Positions 44,837 through 59,389 are shown, counted from the stretch's first letter. The stretch: DNA of 64,000 bases from Amia ocellicauda (GCF_036373705.1 NC_089858.1:12902001-12966000); one strand, 5' to 3'. Numbers and translations: made by a program. The notes: generated by a model from the letters alone, not told the origin.

Positions 44837-47800
44837 CTGCTCTCTCCTTCCACTCGGCATGCACCTGCACGCCATTGCCTCCTTAATCCCTCTAACCTCA
44901 TCTCTCTGCCTCTCCCCTCCTCCTGAGGCCTCTGGAACTCCCACTCAGCTTTCATCTCCGCCTTCACCTCCCACCACTCTCTGGACTTGCTCTCACCGAG
45001 ACATGGCTCTCCCGAGAACTCAACCACCTCTGCTGCCCTATCCTCTTTGTTTGTCCTGTCCCACTCCCCCCCACCCCGTCTTACCGGGCGGGGAGGAGGA
45101 ACAGGGCTCCTGCTCTCCCCTTCTCTCCTCATCTCTGTCCCCCCTTTCTCTCCTCTATCACGACCCACAGCTTTGAATTCCATGCAGTGGAAATCACCTC
45201 TCCCTCTCACTTCTTCCTTCTAGTTCTCTACCGTCCTCCCAGTCCACTTGCCTCCTTCCTGGATAAACTCGACTTTCTTCTCTCCTCCCTCCCCCCGCTG
45301 TCCTCACCTAACATCCTCCTGGGATACTTCAACATCCACCTCTCCAACCCCTCCCACTCTGCCGGATTTCTTCCTCTCCTTCACTCCTTTATCTTCTATC
45401 TCTCCCCATCTCCCCCCAATCACAGGGCAGGCCGCCAGCTAGACCTCATCTTTTCTAGAGGCTGCTGCCCTTCAACACTCTCCATTACACCCATGGACAT
45501 CTCAGATCACCACTTCATCTCCTTCTCCCTTTCTCTCCCCTCCCTCCCCACCCCACACACTCCCTCTGTCACCTTCCGATGTAATCTTCGCTCCGTCTCC
45601 CCCTCCACCCTTGCCTCCACTGCTCTGACTCTCTTACCTTCCATTGAATGTTTTTCCCATCTGTCCATCAACTGCACTACCTCCTTTTTGTTCTCCTCCC
45701 TCACATCCTCCCTTGATTCTCTCTGTCCTCTCACGTCTCGTCCTATCCGTCCCTCCCCTCCTCAGCCTTGAATCTCTTGCGTTCTTTGCTCAACCCGATC
45801 CAGTCTGCGTGCCGCTGAACAGAAGTGGAAAAGGTCCAAACTCCCAGTTGCCCTCGAACTCTACCGCTGTCTACTGTCTACATTCTCCTCCTCACTTACC
45901 TCAGCCAAGAAGTCTTACTTCCAATCACTCTTTGAATCCACTGTCAACAACCCCTGCAAACTCTACTCCACCTTCTCCTCCCTCCTTGCCCCCCCTCCCC
46001 CTCCTCCTCCCTCATCTCTCACTGCAGATGATTTTTCCTCCTTCTCCTCCAAGATCACAGACATTCGCAAGCTCTTCAACAGTCCCCCCCTCCTCTCCCA
46101 TCCTGCCCAAGTCTCCCACTGACAAAGCTTCCTTTTCTTCATTCTCACCTCTCTCAGACTCTGAACTTTCCCCTCTCCTCCTAGGTCACAAACCTTCAAC
46201 GTGTGCCCTGGACCCTCTCCCTACTCACCTCCTCCAAGCAACTGCTCCTGATCTACTCCCCTTCATCTCCTCCATCCTCAACTCCTCACTCCTCTCTGGC
46301 GGTTTCCCCTCTGCATTTAAACAAGCTGTGTCATCCCACTCCTCAAGAAACCAACCCTTGACGCCACCTCTCCTCAGAACTACCGCCCTGTCTGCCTACC
46401 CCCCTTCCTCTCAAAGACCCTCGAGCGGGGGCGGTCCACCGTCAGCTCTCTGCATTTCTTTCCCATCAATCACTCCTGGATCCTCTGCAATCCAGCTTCA
46501 GCACAGCTCACTCCACTGAGACGGCTCTCCTGGCTGTCACTGACAACCTCAGCTGTGCTCGGGTGGCCTCCCTCTCCTCAGTCCTCATCATCCTTGATCT
46601 CTCCGCAGCATCTGACACTCTCGATCACTACATCCTCCTCTCCTGCCTCACTGACCTTGGAATCTCTGGAACTGCTCTCACCTGGTTCTCCTCCTACCTC
46701 AGCGACGGGACCTACCAAGTGACCTGGCGAGGTTCCTCATCCACCCCCGAACCCCAAGGCTCCGTCCTGGGCTCCCTCCTGTTCTCTCTCGTTCCCCAAG
46801 GCTGCGTCTCGGGCCCCCTCATCGCATCCCATGGTTTCTCCTACCATTTCTATGCAGATGATGCCCAGATCTTCCTGTCTTTTCCCTCTTCTGACCCTCT
46901 CATCCCCTCTTGTATCTCTTCCTGCTTGTCTGCTATCTCAACCTGGATGCACTCGCACCACCTCAAGCTCAACCTCTCCAAATCGGATCTCCTCTTTTTT
47001 CCCCCCACTCTTCCTCACCGTCTGCTGATCTCTCCATCTCAATCCCCTTGGAATCTACGATACTCTCTCCTTCTTCTTCCGCTAAAACCCTAGTAGTCAC
47101 CATCGATCCTGCGCTCTCCTACACTCAGCACATCACCACGCTGACACGCACCTGCAGATTCTTCCTGAGCAACATACGCCGAATCCGACCCTTCCTCACC
47201 GACTACTCGACTCAGCTGCTCGTCCAGTCCCTGGTCCTCTCCCGCCCGGACTACTGCAACTCCCTCCTGGCCGGCCTGCCTACAACTACTACCCACCGCT
47301 CCAGCTCACCCAGAACTCTGTGGCTCGTCTGGTATTCTCTCTGCCCCGATTTGCACATGATACTCCACTGCTCCGTTCCCTCCACTGGCTCCCAATACTG
47401 GCACACATTCAGTTCAAGACATTGACCCTCACCTCATCTCGACCACACTGCATCAAGCTACCTTCAGACCCTCATCTCCCCATACATCCCCTCCAGACCA
47501 CTGTGGTCTTCCGGTGTCAGAAGACTAACTCTGCCTCCTCTGCACTCTCCTTCCTCCAGAGCCGCTCCTCCTCATCCCCGGCCCCTAAGTGGTGGAACGA
47601 CCTTCCCACTGAAGTCAAAACAGCAGAGTCCTTGACCTCCTTCTGGCGCTTACTCAAGACACATCTTTTCAGACAGTATTTGTAATTTAGTCCTTTACTC
47701 TCCTGTAAGATAGCACTTCACAATGTTTTATCATACTACTTGCCTTACGTTACTAGTATTCATATTATTTTGATTTCCCCATTGCTCCCTTTCCTTTGGC

Positions 47801-48010
47801 CCTTGACTGTGACCTAACATCTTGTCTGCACTCAGCTTTTACTATCCAGGATGTAAGACCTCATTTATTGTATACACTTGTGTAAATTGGAATTTGTAAA
47901 ATGTTTTATGCCTTGAACTGCACTGTATTTTTGCAGTTTGTATTGTGCTTATATTTTGTAAGTCGCCCGGGATAAGGGCATCTACTAATAAATAAATAAA
48001 TAAATAAATA
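44837..48010 (+). mobile_element. L2-like LINE, decayed
   Basis: Successive blocks in different frames follow the order of an L2 ORF2. They are an endonuclease segment (LLGYFNIHLSNP, about 45,320), reverse transcriptase (LIILDLSAASDTLDH about 46,580; PQGSVLGSLLF about 46,755; FYADDAQIFL about 46,848) and the C-terminal region (LVQSLVLSRPDYCNSLLAGL about 47,220; WNDLPTEVKTAESL about 47,590). The 3' end carries GTAAGTCGCCCGGGATAAGG and an (AAAT)n tail. Many frame changes make it inactive. It begins within about 60 bp of the hAT-like element and lies upstream of the receptor's coding start. Confidence 0.9.
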
Positions 48011-48020
48011 AAAATAATAA

Positions 48021-48340
48021 TGTCAGTGAAATTAAGAAACCATGATCTTTCTTACAACTTGTAACTTTCTTCTCTCACAAGGCTGCCATGTTCTTGTTTG
48101 CTTGTCTCTCTCTGCGCACACACTTTTAGGGACTATCTAACAATTACTACCCCCCTTATTCGTGAAGCAAAAGGGCTCATCGATAACTGATCACCGACCA
48201 TTAAACCACGAAGTCCCCGGTTCCAAAGGGGATGAACCGGGACAAGAAAGCAGAATATTATTTTTCTTTTGTTTGTGTTTTAAGCCACTTTTTAACCCTC
48301 ACATTGACTGTCAGCCCTGATCAAGGCAGGCAAGTATGCA

Positions 48341-48382
<42 letters not shown>

Positions 48383-51300
48383 ATGTCAGCCTGAACAGGA
48401 AGACAGGCACTTGTGGGAGTCTGAATTGTTTGCTTAACATGTGCAATATAACTGCATCTGCCTTCATGCTCCAACAGAGAATACAGCGAGAGAGAGAGAG
48501 AGAGAGAGAGGGAGAGGTGTGTGTCAGAGGGGGAGGGGGATCCAATGGAGGTACACAGACAAGAGGAGGGAAGGGAAGGGGTGGAGAAATGTAATCGCTC
48601 ACAGCTGGTCACATCCAGAACCCCCACCCCCCGCACCCCGGTGTCTCCCAGGGAGAAAAAGAGAGGCAGAGAGAAAAGAGAACGGGAGGGGGAGCACAGA
48701 ACAGACAAATTCTGATTACAGTTTACCACCCCTCTGCCCCTTTCTCTCCCCTGTACCCCCTCTGCCCCCACCCCTCTCTCACTCCTATCCTTCTCCCCTT
48801 CATGCTTTCGCTCTCCCTCTGCAGCTGTATCTGTTCTCTCACCGTGGTTTCCATGGCAATCACTTACTTGCCAGAAGTAAACCGAGTTTTCTCTAATGTC
48901 TAATGTGTTCCCTCCAGTTTTTTGGCTAAGACTGTCGAATATTAACCCCCCCACCCCCTCATCTCCTCTCCCCCTCTCCCTCCCATAATCCCTCCAAACC
49001 CCCCTTAATACCCCTTTCCCACCCCCTCTCTGTCTGTCTCTAACTCCCCTCATTCTTTCAATCCTTCACTCCCTCTATCTCAATAATCTCTCTCATTATC
49101 ATTCCTATCTCCCTCTCCCTCTCAAAACCTCTCTCTCTCTCTCAGTCTCCCTTCCCTTTTTCCATCTGATAAGACACAGAAAGCTTACAACCTCAAACAA
49201 AACCATGCAACACAACACAACACAACACAACAATGCCACACAAAACAGATCCTACCCCCCCCCCCCCAAGTTCAGGTCAAAACACAAACTATGTAACAAA
49301 CTTCCTTTTCTCTGTGCAGATCTGCACTGCACTCACGCCCCCTCCATCTCCCAATCACTCAATCACATCAGACTGCCACTGCAGCAGCCGCCACTGTCTC
49401 GCTCTCCCCCCTTCCGCCCATCTCTATCCCTCTAACCACCCCTCCTCCTCCGCCACCTCCTCCACTCTTTCCCTCCCTCCTTCCTCCTGCTGTTCTGTCG
49501 TTCTTCATGTCTCTTTTTGCTCACTCTTGTTTCTCACAGCCACCCCCCCCCGCCCCCACCAGGCTGGTTCTCTGGCTCTAGGCCCGAGAGAAGCCTGGAG
49601 TCGGGCCAGAGAGCTCTCTCCCAAGAAACCGCAAAGAACGCACAGCCGCCAACCACAAACACAGGGGCCTGCACAGGCTGTGGCGGGGAGAATAGCTAGG
49701 CCAGGAGAAGGGAGAAGGGAGAAAGAGAGAGATGTTAAGTGGAGAAAGTAGAGAGGACAGTGAAAGAGAAGAGGAGTTGTAGAGTAGACCAGAAGAATGT
49801 TTATTTACTTGCTTTTTTTTCTCCTTAATGGGTTGGAATATGCACAAAGACATTAAATAAATATCTCAATCTGGAACGGATCACGGCACTGTGTGGTTTC
49901 TGTCCCCTGCAGAGCAGTGGCACACACCGGGGAGGGTTGGGGGTGGGGGGCAGTGAGAGACCCTGCCTCCCAAATCACTGCGCTTTCCTGCCTGCTGCTG
50001 TGGCTGTTGCACAGACGTTCTTCAGCGAATCCACAGAGCAACACAAAGAAGCTCAGCCCGAGTTGAGCATCACAATGGCTGCAGAAACAACCACAGCGCC
50101 GGGACCCCTCACAGACCGAAGGTTGATAGATTAATCTCGTATTGTGTCATACATTTGAAACATTTATAAATGCATTTCACATAAATGACGCACATGCAAG
50201 TCTTCCTAAATGGGGTATTCTAACACCACCACACTGGTACTCACAGACTCTAGTTCACCATAAACCTCCCCAGGCATCACTAGGGTGTAGCAGTAACATT
50301 GAATTTTAATGGTTAACTGATTGGTAAATTGAAGTGACAGTGCGTAGGTAGCCTACTTTGGTATATACATGTATATGTATGGGGCAGCATCGAGACAAAA
50401 GCCGCATAACAACTGTGCAATCGATTATAAGATGCGCTCAAAATAAATAAAAAAAATGACAAAAGAAGTGAATGGGCCTGTAGCTGTGTCCTATCCTGTA
50501 CTGAGCAGAGTCCTTCCCTGAGATTACCCCCCCGTCCCCCGCTACTCTGTGAGGACTATTAGAGAGCTCTGAGGTTTACTTCTCGTCCTCAGAGCCAAAA
50601 GCTCATGACGCAATCCCAGATGAAACCATGCCACAGGAATGCAACTGCAGATTTTTCTTTTCTCCATTTCCTTTCCGTTTTCTTCTTCTTCTTCTTCTTC
50701 ATCGTTGCTGTTGTCTAGAACTTGCCACCCTAGTCAAACTGCCAAGGTAGACTCTCTGGCTTCTACATGAGATCCCAGTTGACCGATCACTCAAACGAGA
50801 GAAATCGCTCTGAATGTGCTTCCTCTGCTTAATAGCCACTCATATCCTGAAACTACAATCCAGTGATCCCCCCTCCCCAACTCCCCAGAATCTCAGACTC
50901 TCGGTAGTCGATGTGATATTTAACCAACCAGCTGCAGTCCCTGCCTCATTCATTTCTTCCCATCGTTAAGTGCTGAGGTTTCCTTGAGCAGATGCAGAAG
51001 TTTTATGTCAGAAGGCCGAGGCTGACAGCCCTGCTAATCTCAGGGAACAACGGTGCTCTGGCCTGGGCTTGGGGCCAGTCCACAGCTGGGGTCACTCTGA
51101 GAGGAGGAGCCCAGAGCCTGCGCATGGCTCATCTGCTTGTAGGGAGCACCTATGTTTATTTTTATTATCCCCCTCCTCCACTGCATTTCAGCTCTGAAAG
51201 TTGTTCACGAAATCTGCAAAATGTCCTTGAGAGAGAGAGATAATAAAGGGAAAGAGGGCAGAGAGGATAAAGAGAGCAGAGGGAAGTGGGGGGGTTAAGA

Positions 51301-54300
51301 GGAAAAAGAGAAATAGGACAAACATAACAGAGAAATAGCAAGAGAGAGAGGGGGAAACATGGAGGGAAGATGAAGGAAGGAGAGAGGGAGGGAGGGAGGG
51401 AGAGAGAGAGGGAGAGTCACGGCTGTTTTATGTAATGTTTGGCTGTATCCCAGGCGTGTTCTGCTATCGGATTCCTTTGCTGTTGTTCATATTTCCAGAG
51501 GCGTCACATGATCAGTTGGGAACAATAATGGCAAACAGCGAACCCATGGAAAGTAGAAAAACACAGTATACACACATGCAAACACACACTCACATAGAGA
51601 CACGTACACATACAGACGCACTCACAATACAACACTGAGGCTTAGAGCAGGAGGCATGAACAACAAAAAGTTTTAAACAAAAACAAACTAATAAATAAAT
51701 AATAGATCGAAAACGTTCAGCCTCCTCCCTTCCCAGCTGATTTACAGGGAGGGGTCTCTAAACATTTGCAAAGGTCGCTGCTGTTTTTGTTTTTTTCCTA
51801 AACGGAAATTAAAAGCGGACCAAAAAAAACAACAGGGAGGTCTACACTGGACAAACATCAGTTAGCATTAAACATAACCATGGATACAAACTTGGCACTG
51901 TCAGCATATATCTAACGGGATTAAAAGTACATCATTCAGATCATGGTACAAGAATCTTAAAGTTCCTCTTTGATACATCAGTTCAGGTTGTCTTGTGCAT
52001 TGTTTTTGAGGATTGACTTCAACCAAACGCTTAGATGTCAGCTACTAAAATGTATATTCTCTGGTGCTCAGTTTAAGGAGTGGATTATTACAACCACATT
52101 TTGTAATGACAAACCCCAAACGCTTGCTCCTTCTACACACACGCAAACCCTGCAACACCTACTGGGACTGCAGTCCGCCACTGGTGAGCGCATATAGGTT
52201 ATGATTTTGATCTGGGTCTGAGTCAGCAGTCAATCATACATCCAATAGACAATCAGCAGTGAGGATTTACACCGATTTGAGCAGATGTCTTTATTTTAAC
52301 ATATAATCAAATAACGATCGCTCATTTCCTATACCTAATGCTTAAGCTATGTGCATTCATGTGGTGCACACTGATTTCCCATCATGGCCCTAAAGCCCCA
52401 AATACACTTATTTTCAACATATTATTATGTGAAAAACATTTCTGAGGTGTCCCTACCTTCTATCTTGCAGATCCTTGGCCAAAGGAACAGGCTCAGCGGA
52501 ATTGGAATAATAATAATTAATGTGTTTTTTTAATTAAGAGCAACCATGTAGGATACACATTTTAATGATTACAAAACTGCCTTTCTGTGTGAATGAATGT
52601 GTTTTAAAATCTGCTACTATTAAAGGAACACTAGACTGTCAAACTCCTACACTGGCTTACATTTTGGGACTTTAGTCTTGGTTACACCTAGCGACAGAAC
52701 TGGTCCAAATGGTAAAAACTGACTATGACTCACAAGGTTGATGACTATTTAATATACGCTGCTGTAATTCTGATATATGCTCCCCTGCTATGACATGCTT
52801 TGTTCAGGTATGATGTTCTTTTACTAACATGTGGCATTTGTATAGGCTCCTGTATGGTTGCTTAAGATGTGTGACAGTTTTGGGTCATGTACAACATTCT
52901 TGGCTCACCTATGATACTTTTGGTTTGCAGAAGACACTTTTTATGATCATTTCTAGAGGTTATTTTAGCACACTTTTTGGCTCTTTTCCTTATTGGCCTT
53001 GTATTTGCACAGAGGTTCTGATGTATGATGTGTGATGGGTGTTATTTTCATTGTATGATCAGTGATAATGATAATGACTACATAACAGTGATTCTGCATG
53101 ATACAAAATAGGCTGCTGGTAATCACTGTCCAGATATCATCAAAAATGATTGATTATTAACCAATTAGAGAAGCAGAATAGCTATTATATTATATATATC
53201 AAACACCATTACCAATGCATACTACTCCTAACCTAAACATTATAACCTAATACCTTAGACTAACCTACACTGTCATTGATACTAACCTGCATACTACCAT
53301 AAACAAATGTAATATTAAACATTATGTTTAAGGACTGTCACCATTTTGGATCACCAGAGGCCAGAGCTGAGAAATGCAAGACTAGCACTCATCCCAGATA
53401 CACTGAAGGCTGAATGAGAATTGCAAAATCTCCCAACACATTTCCCGCCAGATGCAAGACCAAATGCTAAAGCTGACCAGAACCAAGCTCAAAAAATGTG
53501 TCCCCATTGCCTTTTCCAGTGCGTCAGCAGCTGCGTTGTGTTACTAAGTGGCCCTGAACAGGAACACAGAGAAAGACCCTTTTTAAACGCTATATAGATT
53601 GAAAGCTTTATGGTGTTTCAGAGGTTAGAGTTCATGAAACCTTCCCTGATGAGAGTCTTGTTGGTTAACTTAGTCGCTAACTTAGTCTCTCACCCAAGCG
53701 CTCTCACAGGGAAAAAACTTCAGAGCCCCCTTGGCTTCTACAGCGATTCAGGACTCCAGCTGCAGAATGACAACAGTCAGGAATCAGTGGCGCTGCCAAA
53801 GAGATCATCAGGGCCAGGGAATACTGTGCACAGCTGGGCTCTCTCACATCCCAGCACGGACTCTGCATTCCACAGCCGCAGCGACTGTCTGTCACACAGC
53901 CTTCTCCCGGACAAACAAGCATCGGCACACGGACACCACGCCTGACTCCTCACTCAAACACACACACACAAACACACCCCATACGCCCTCAGCTACACAC
54001 CCTCAAATCATTTCTAAGATTTAATATTCCCAAAACATAGTTCCGTATATATTTACATTGCCCTGTGTTTTTCAAAAAAAGTCTACAGATGTTTTTTTAA
54101 TTTTCCACCTTTTCACAGCCTCGTCAGTTTTTCCTCACTGGACAGTTATGAAATGTATATCTTGGATGTAAAAAACAAAAGTCTAACAATAATTGTCAGT
54201 GACAGCAGCCTGCTTCATAGTGCAGTTTGTGTGTGAGTGTGTGAGGGGGTCTAAGCGGCCACATAAACCCTGGGGCATCTCCAGTGCACTGTGATCTGGA

Positions 54301-57300
54301 GAAGGATGATTCTGCAGCAGCTGTGTAAAAGGACACAGATACTGCGTAAACCACTCAGAGGAATCCCCGCAATGCACTGCGACACACGGGACACTGGGCA
54401 CTGGGCAGACCTCAGGGGAAACTGAGGAGACTACCAGAGCACAATGGTTCCATAGGCTGCAAGATCTTGGTGTACCGGTCTCCCCTGTACCCAGGCTGTA
54501 TCCTGTGCCTCATGCCCTGTGTCATTTACTGTCATTTATAATTTTTAGAATTTAGAATTTAGAAGGTCACTTACAGGTCCTGGCCTACAGAACAATAGGA
54601 GAGCACAGGTTTTGTGGGGCAAATCATTTTGTTTACTAGTATAAAGATTTTCCCACCCAGCTCTGCAATTTCATGTCTGATGGGAAATCAGTGTGCAGAA
54701 CATGAATGCGCATAGCTTCAGCATTAGGTATAGGAAATGGGCGGGGGAGAACAAGGCTGAGTTTTAACAAATTACTTTTCTCTCACTGGTGATCTCCACA
54801 GAACAGGCCCTCCTAATGCCTTGCAATAACAGAAGACGTGCAATATGTCCACCAAAAGAGGAAGTTATTATATATATATATATGACCATCAGTCAGAGCA
54901 CTACACTCACCAGTCACCCGGGCTCTGCGCTCTGATTGGAGAAAAAGGAATTGGGCACCGCAGGTGATATCACTTCCTGTTCTTTGCAGGCTCTTCCTGT
55001 TAGTATCTGCTGGACAAAGAGAGAGAGAAAAAAAAGACTGAGTGAAAAAATATATATATTCCCTAAATATGATTATAATTTATATATATCACACACACAC
55101 ACACAATATATACAATTGGGCACATGACATCAGCACACAGTTGTGGCTCTGTCGTTAGCTATGTTGCAGCCAACTTCAGTCCAGCACAGCAATCACATAA
55201 GTGAGTTTACACAGCTCATACCATATACATAAACAAACCAATATCTGCACACATTTTAATTTAAATAGTTTTCACTGAAATCTCCTTTAAACTCTTTAGG
55301 AGGAGAACCTGCAATGCATTTGAACTGTTGTCCAGTGCCATGCAATGGGAGTCATTTCCAACACTTATGCAAAGCAATGCAAAGACCCGTCATTGCAATG
55401 GATACAGCCGCAGGCTGATCTGAAAGGGTAGGGGTCTGGGGAGACGAACAACCCCACAGAAGGGCTGCAACGAGAGACAAACCCAGGAGCACAAACATAA
55501 ACGCGGCTCACCTGGTAAACTCTTCTGGTTGCGAGTTTAAAAATACTCCCTCCCCACCTCCCGTTCCCTTCCCCCCACTCCTTCAGAGCTTCAGCATGTT
55601 TGCCGGAACAGCAGCTCCATGTTGGGCAGAGGTGAAAGGTCACACAGATCCTATGACAGTCCCCCCTAACCAAAATACTGGAACAGGAGTGTTGCGGCAC
55701 AGCTGAAATCACACTCTCTCACTGTGGTTCCCCTGCAGTGTTTTGTGAGTCTGTCTATAAAGAAATGTAGAGAAGCTACAGCTACAGCACCACAGCAGGT
55801 ACCCCCCTACCCCAGTAATGCCTCTGTCTCGGTGACTGTGGGCAGGCTTTACAGAAAGCTAAAACCCGCTCACAATCTGCATGCAGTTCTGACTCAAGCC
55901 CTCAGATGCTCTAGGTATTACACAACAGTGTTTATTTAGAAGACAGAAAAAAAACATAACATTGTTTAAAAAAAAAAAAAAATGTTTTAAAACTTGGCCT
56001 AGCCTTCATGTTTATCCATCTTTTTTCCCTTAGGATTAAGGCTTGTGTTGACTGTGTTTGAGTGGCTTTGTGTTTCTGCCCGATCGCAGGCTTGTCCCCT
56101 TTTAATGCTGCTTCTTTCAGCCCTGCTCATGGGGGTCTTCTGCTTTTCATTCCAGTTGTTTATTACTTAACTGGACCAATTACTTGCCTAATTAGCACAA
56201 GTGAACACATTATGCAGGTTTTTGCTTGTTAACGTTTAAAAGTTTCCCTATAAATGCTGCAGGCAGGACTGTAGCTCCCCAGAACCAGGGGTGCTTACTG
56301 ATCCTGCAGGACAGGTGTGGGCCTCTGTGGGCCTCTGTGGGCCTCTGTGGGCCTCTGTGGGCCTCTGTGGGCCTCTGTGGGCCAGCAAGGTGAATTATAG
56401 GTCTTCCTTCAAACGCCACCATCTCCCTCACACTAGGAGCCGACTGTGCAGAGAAGCACAAAGCCCTGTGACGACGCTCACTCCTCCCAACCTCAGCGCC
56501 TGCCTGAACTTGCTGCCGCGCTCTAACCACCAACAACTGCTACTGCCGGTCCTGTGGCCACGGCTGTGACAGGCGTCCTCAGAGGCACAGTGGTTGCGGT
56601 AGACAGCACAAGCCGCCGGCCTTCTACTCAACCAGCACCGGTAAGCAATGAATCAAGCAGCCGCCATGCGTGGTAACTGCAGCCGCCGATCAATAGAAGT
56701 GCAGTGGCGACCCGAGATCTCGGAGAGCGAGAGGAGTGAGGAGACTCGCGTTATCTTTGTGTGACCCAAACTGGGAGGTGTTGCAGGGGGTAGATTTCAG
56801 GTTTTCATATTTCATATATTGTTCCACATTACTGCTGTGCTCCGTCGTTCTGTAGTGAAGTCTCGGCCAGCGCAGCGCAGCCTGCCTGAGCACAACAACA
56901 GGATCTGGCTATATAGCGCCTTCCACCCACCCACCCACTGCAGCCTGCCTCGTTACAGTCTGGCAGTTCAGCTAGCAAGCCCTACTGGTTGTAATTCCTG
57001 CTGAATCAGTTCCCAGTCTGTACATATAGGATTTGGAATTGATTTGCTCAAGTGGACATTTGAAAGACACACACATATAATGTATTTATAGATACAAAAC
57101 AAAAAATGTAATGCTAATTGTTAGGTCAACACAGCTCACTGCTACATCCCATATGCCAGCACAGGAGAGATGAAGACAACATGCACCCCACACACAACAT
57201 CCAGACATGAATCTGACTTGCACACGCTACGCAAATGTCAAGTTCTTCACCTACATCAGCTCTGGACACCAGCGTGGCCTAAAGGAGCTTCCGTTATCCT

Positions 57301-58380
57301 GACCATCTTCGTCATTATTATCATCGATACTCACTGAGTACCCGTAGTTGAGTGACCGGCACACGGTCTATCGGTGAATGGGTACTACCACTGCCAAGCA
57401 TGGGAACACTCGGGTTTCAGACACAATGAGCGGAAATGCTGCCCAGGGGGAGTTCTGCACTCTCAGGCAGATGGGGATGACGCAGAAATATAGGGATGGT
57501 CCTGGGAATCGACTTGCCCTGGCTGCCTGCCTCACACTAGGGCCTTTGTGCTCCAAACACTAGCCTGACATCACTGCTGGGAATCCCTGGGAGACCCCCG
57601 CCAGACTGTTTTTTATTATTGACTTGCTTGCATTGTTCTATAAAACAAAGTAAAACAATGACAATATATTCCTCAATTTATATTACAAATATACATCTAC
57701 ATATAATAGAAAGCTGCAGACGTGTTTGTGAAACGAGGTCTGTTGTAGCTGCGCTGTAGGTCAGTGCTCTCAGACAGGGAGACATGGGGGATCAGCTGTG
57801 GTCCTAGCAGGCAACAGTCTGGGGGTGTTTTCTTTCCACGGTCTTCTGTAATGCCCCTGTGCCTTCTGCCATTAACCTTCACAGCTGGCTGATGTGCGTA
57901 CATGTGTGTGAATCCATAGTTTACACACCCTGTTCTGTTATACAACGTCCCGTTTTCCAGTTGTGCCCTCTAAGACCCACAGGGCGATTTTTAAAGTGAT
58001 TTATAAATGTAGGCCTAAAGATGGCCTGGGCATTTGGCATACACAACCTTGTGAACAGGCTAAAATGCATTTTATATTTTACACAAGCGCTGTTTAATCA
58101 CAATGAGGGGGAGGTTGTGCATGAGGTCATAAGGTCATGTGCTGCAAAGTGCTTCCTGCACTGCCAGGGAGAGCGAATGTGTATGGCCTGTTTGCATGTT
58201 TACAGCTAATTAATATTATATTGTGTTGATAGGTTTATTACCTTATCTGTACGGGACGATTGAGTGAGATAGGGCAAAATAGGCGCTGAAAGAATGCGCA
58301 GGAGAGAGATTCACATATATATTTGGTCTACTCTCCTGTTGAACTACAAGTCCTTGTATTGTGTAAAAAGCTGCAGCTGC
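48021..58380. other. Non-coding region upstream of ddr2-like coding exons
   Basis: I find no supported coding sequence. Likely part of the receptor's first intron if its promoter is at 58.4-60.1 kb. Structures: (AC)n 48,341-48,379; (AG)n 48,490-48,512; pyrimidine-rich 48,700-49,560; GA-rich 51,230-51,415; a 10-bp minisatellite at 56,317-56,383; and an interspersed-repeat-like stretch at about 56,130-56,296. Confidence 0.5.
56317..56383. repeat. 10-bp minisatellite (GCCTCTGTGG)n
   Basis: Six perfect head-to-tail decamers at 56,321-56,380 plus partial units on both sides. No sequence variation between units suggests recent expansion. Confidence 0.95.
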
Positions 58381-58680
58381 GCAGGCGTGAGCAGGGCTGC
58401 GATCTGCGCTGCGTGCCAGGCGGCCAGAGTCACGTCACGTGTTGTGAAAGTTGCTCGTGATTGCAAACAAAGCGCTGGTTCGCGCAGATCTGCACCAGGA
58501 CGCGACCCACGAAAGTGCAGATCTGCGCAGAACAGCGGGCGTCTGCGCCACACGACCGCGGCCCAAGAGCTCGCTCGCACCCGGACCGCAGTGTGGACCG
58601 GCTCGGTACCGCCGCGCAGCTGCACGTGTGTAAACAACCCCGGTCACAGCGTGCAGTGCACCCCCCACAACACACCCGTA
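58380..58680. promoter_or_regulatory. CpG-rich block with inverted repeat
   Basis: Many CpGs in 300 bp, within an AT-rich neighbourhood. It includes GTCACGTCACGTG (overlapping CRE-like and E-box cores) near 58,429-58,441 and several CTGCGC motifs. A near-perfect inverted repeat lies at 58,478-58,495 and 58,515-58,533. Likely an unmethylated regulatory island or promoter; direction unknown. Confidence 0.5.
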
Positions 58681-59013
58681 TTGGTAAGCATCAGCTACCC
58701 CCAGTACCCAAAATCCATTAAAGGTTTTAGAAGCAAAAAATGAGAGCTAGCGGAGGCGGGGACAAGGGGTAAATAACACCCCCCACACACACTACCACAG
58801 ATACCCCAGACTCCCTCCGTGTCATTCCCAGGCAAGACCAGAAAAGTGCAGGGAATTAGGGGCAAGAAGAGACGGTGACAGTAAGCCTGCAGGGAATAGC
58901 GAACATCCGGGTCCTCACGGGCATCTTATATTTAAAGTAAACTTCTATTTTTAATACGTCTAACTTTTATGTGAAGTTAGAGGAAATATGAATACTGCAG
59001 TAACCCCCCCTCC

Positions 59014-59019
<6 letters not shown>

Positions 59020-59055
<36 letters not shown>
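59020..59055. repeat. (GA)n microsatellite
   Basis: GA dinucleotide run between the two CpG-rich blocks. Confidence 0.9.
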
Positions 59056-59057
<2 letters not shown>

Positions 59058-59275
59058 TCTGGGTGATTGCTGTAGGCCAATCAACTGGTCGTGCAATTCA
59101 CAAGACTGCCTTTCAATAAAAATAAATAATAAAAAAAAGTGCCTACCCCCTACCACATCTCTCTTCACTATTTCACAGGCAGCTGTCACAGAAACGCATT
59201 GATCGATCCGGTTTATGGGTCAGTATACACAATTGAATAACCGTTTTTTAAAAAGCAAAGAGAACTTATTTTTCA

Positions 59276-59303
59276 TATCATCATCATCATCATCATCATC
59301 ATC
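59276..59303. repeat. (ATC)n microsatellite
   Basis: Nine ATC triplets on the plus strand. Confidence 0.9.
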
Positions 59304-59389
59304 AGAACCCTGGGGCGCTTGTAGGGGGAGCTGCGGGGGGATTCAAACATTTTTAATTGCTGTTTTATGTCTAACAAAACTAGAACACA

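Noticed and set aside
45187..47685. Several plus-strand frames of 120-290 codons, at first sight Pro/Ser-rich host proteins
   Set aside because: They contain endonuclease, FYADD reverse-transcriptase and LINE C-terminal blocks in the order of an L2 ORF2, and end in the L2 tail.
58294..58743. 150-codon plus-strand frame and several antisense frames in the CpG-rich block
   Set aside because: High GC depletes stop codons; no domain, no splice logic and no recognisable homology.
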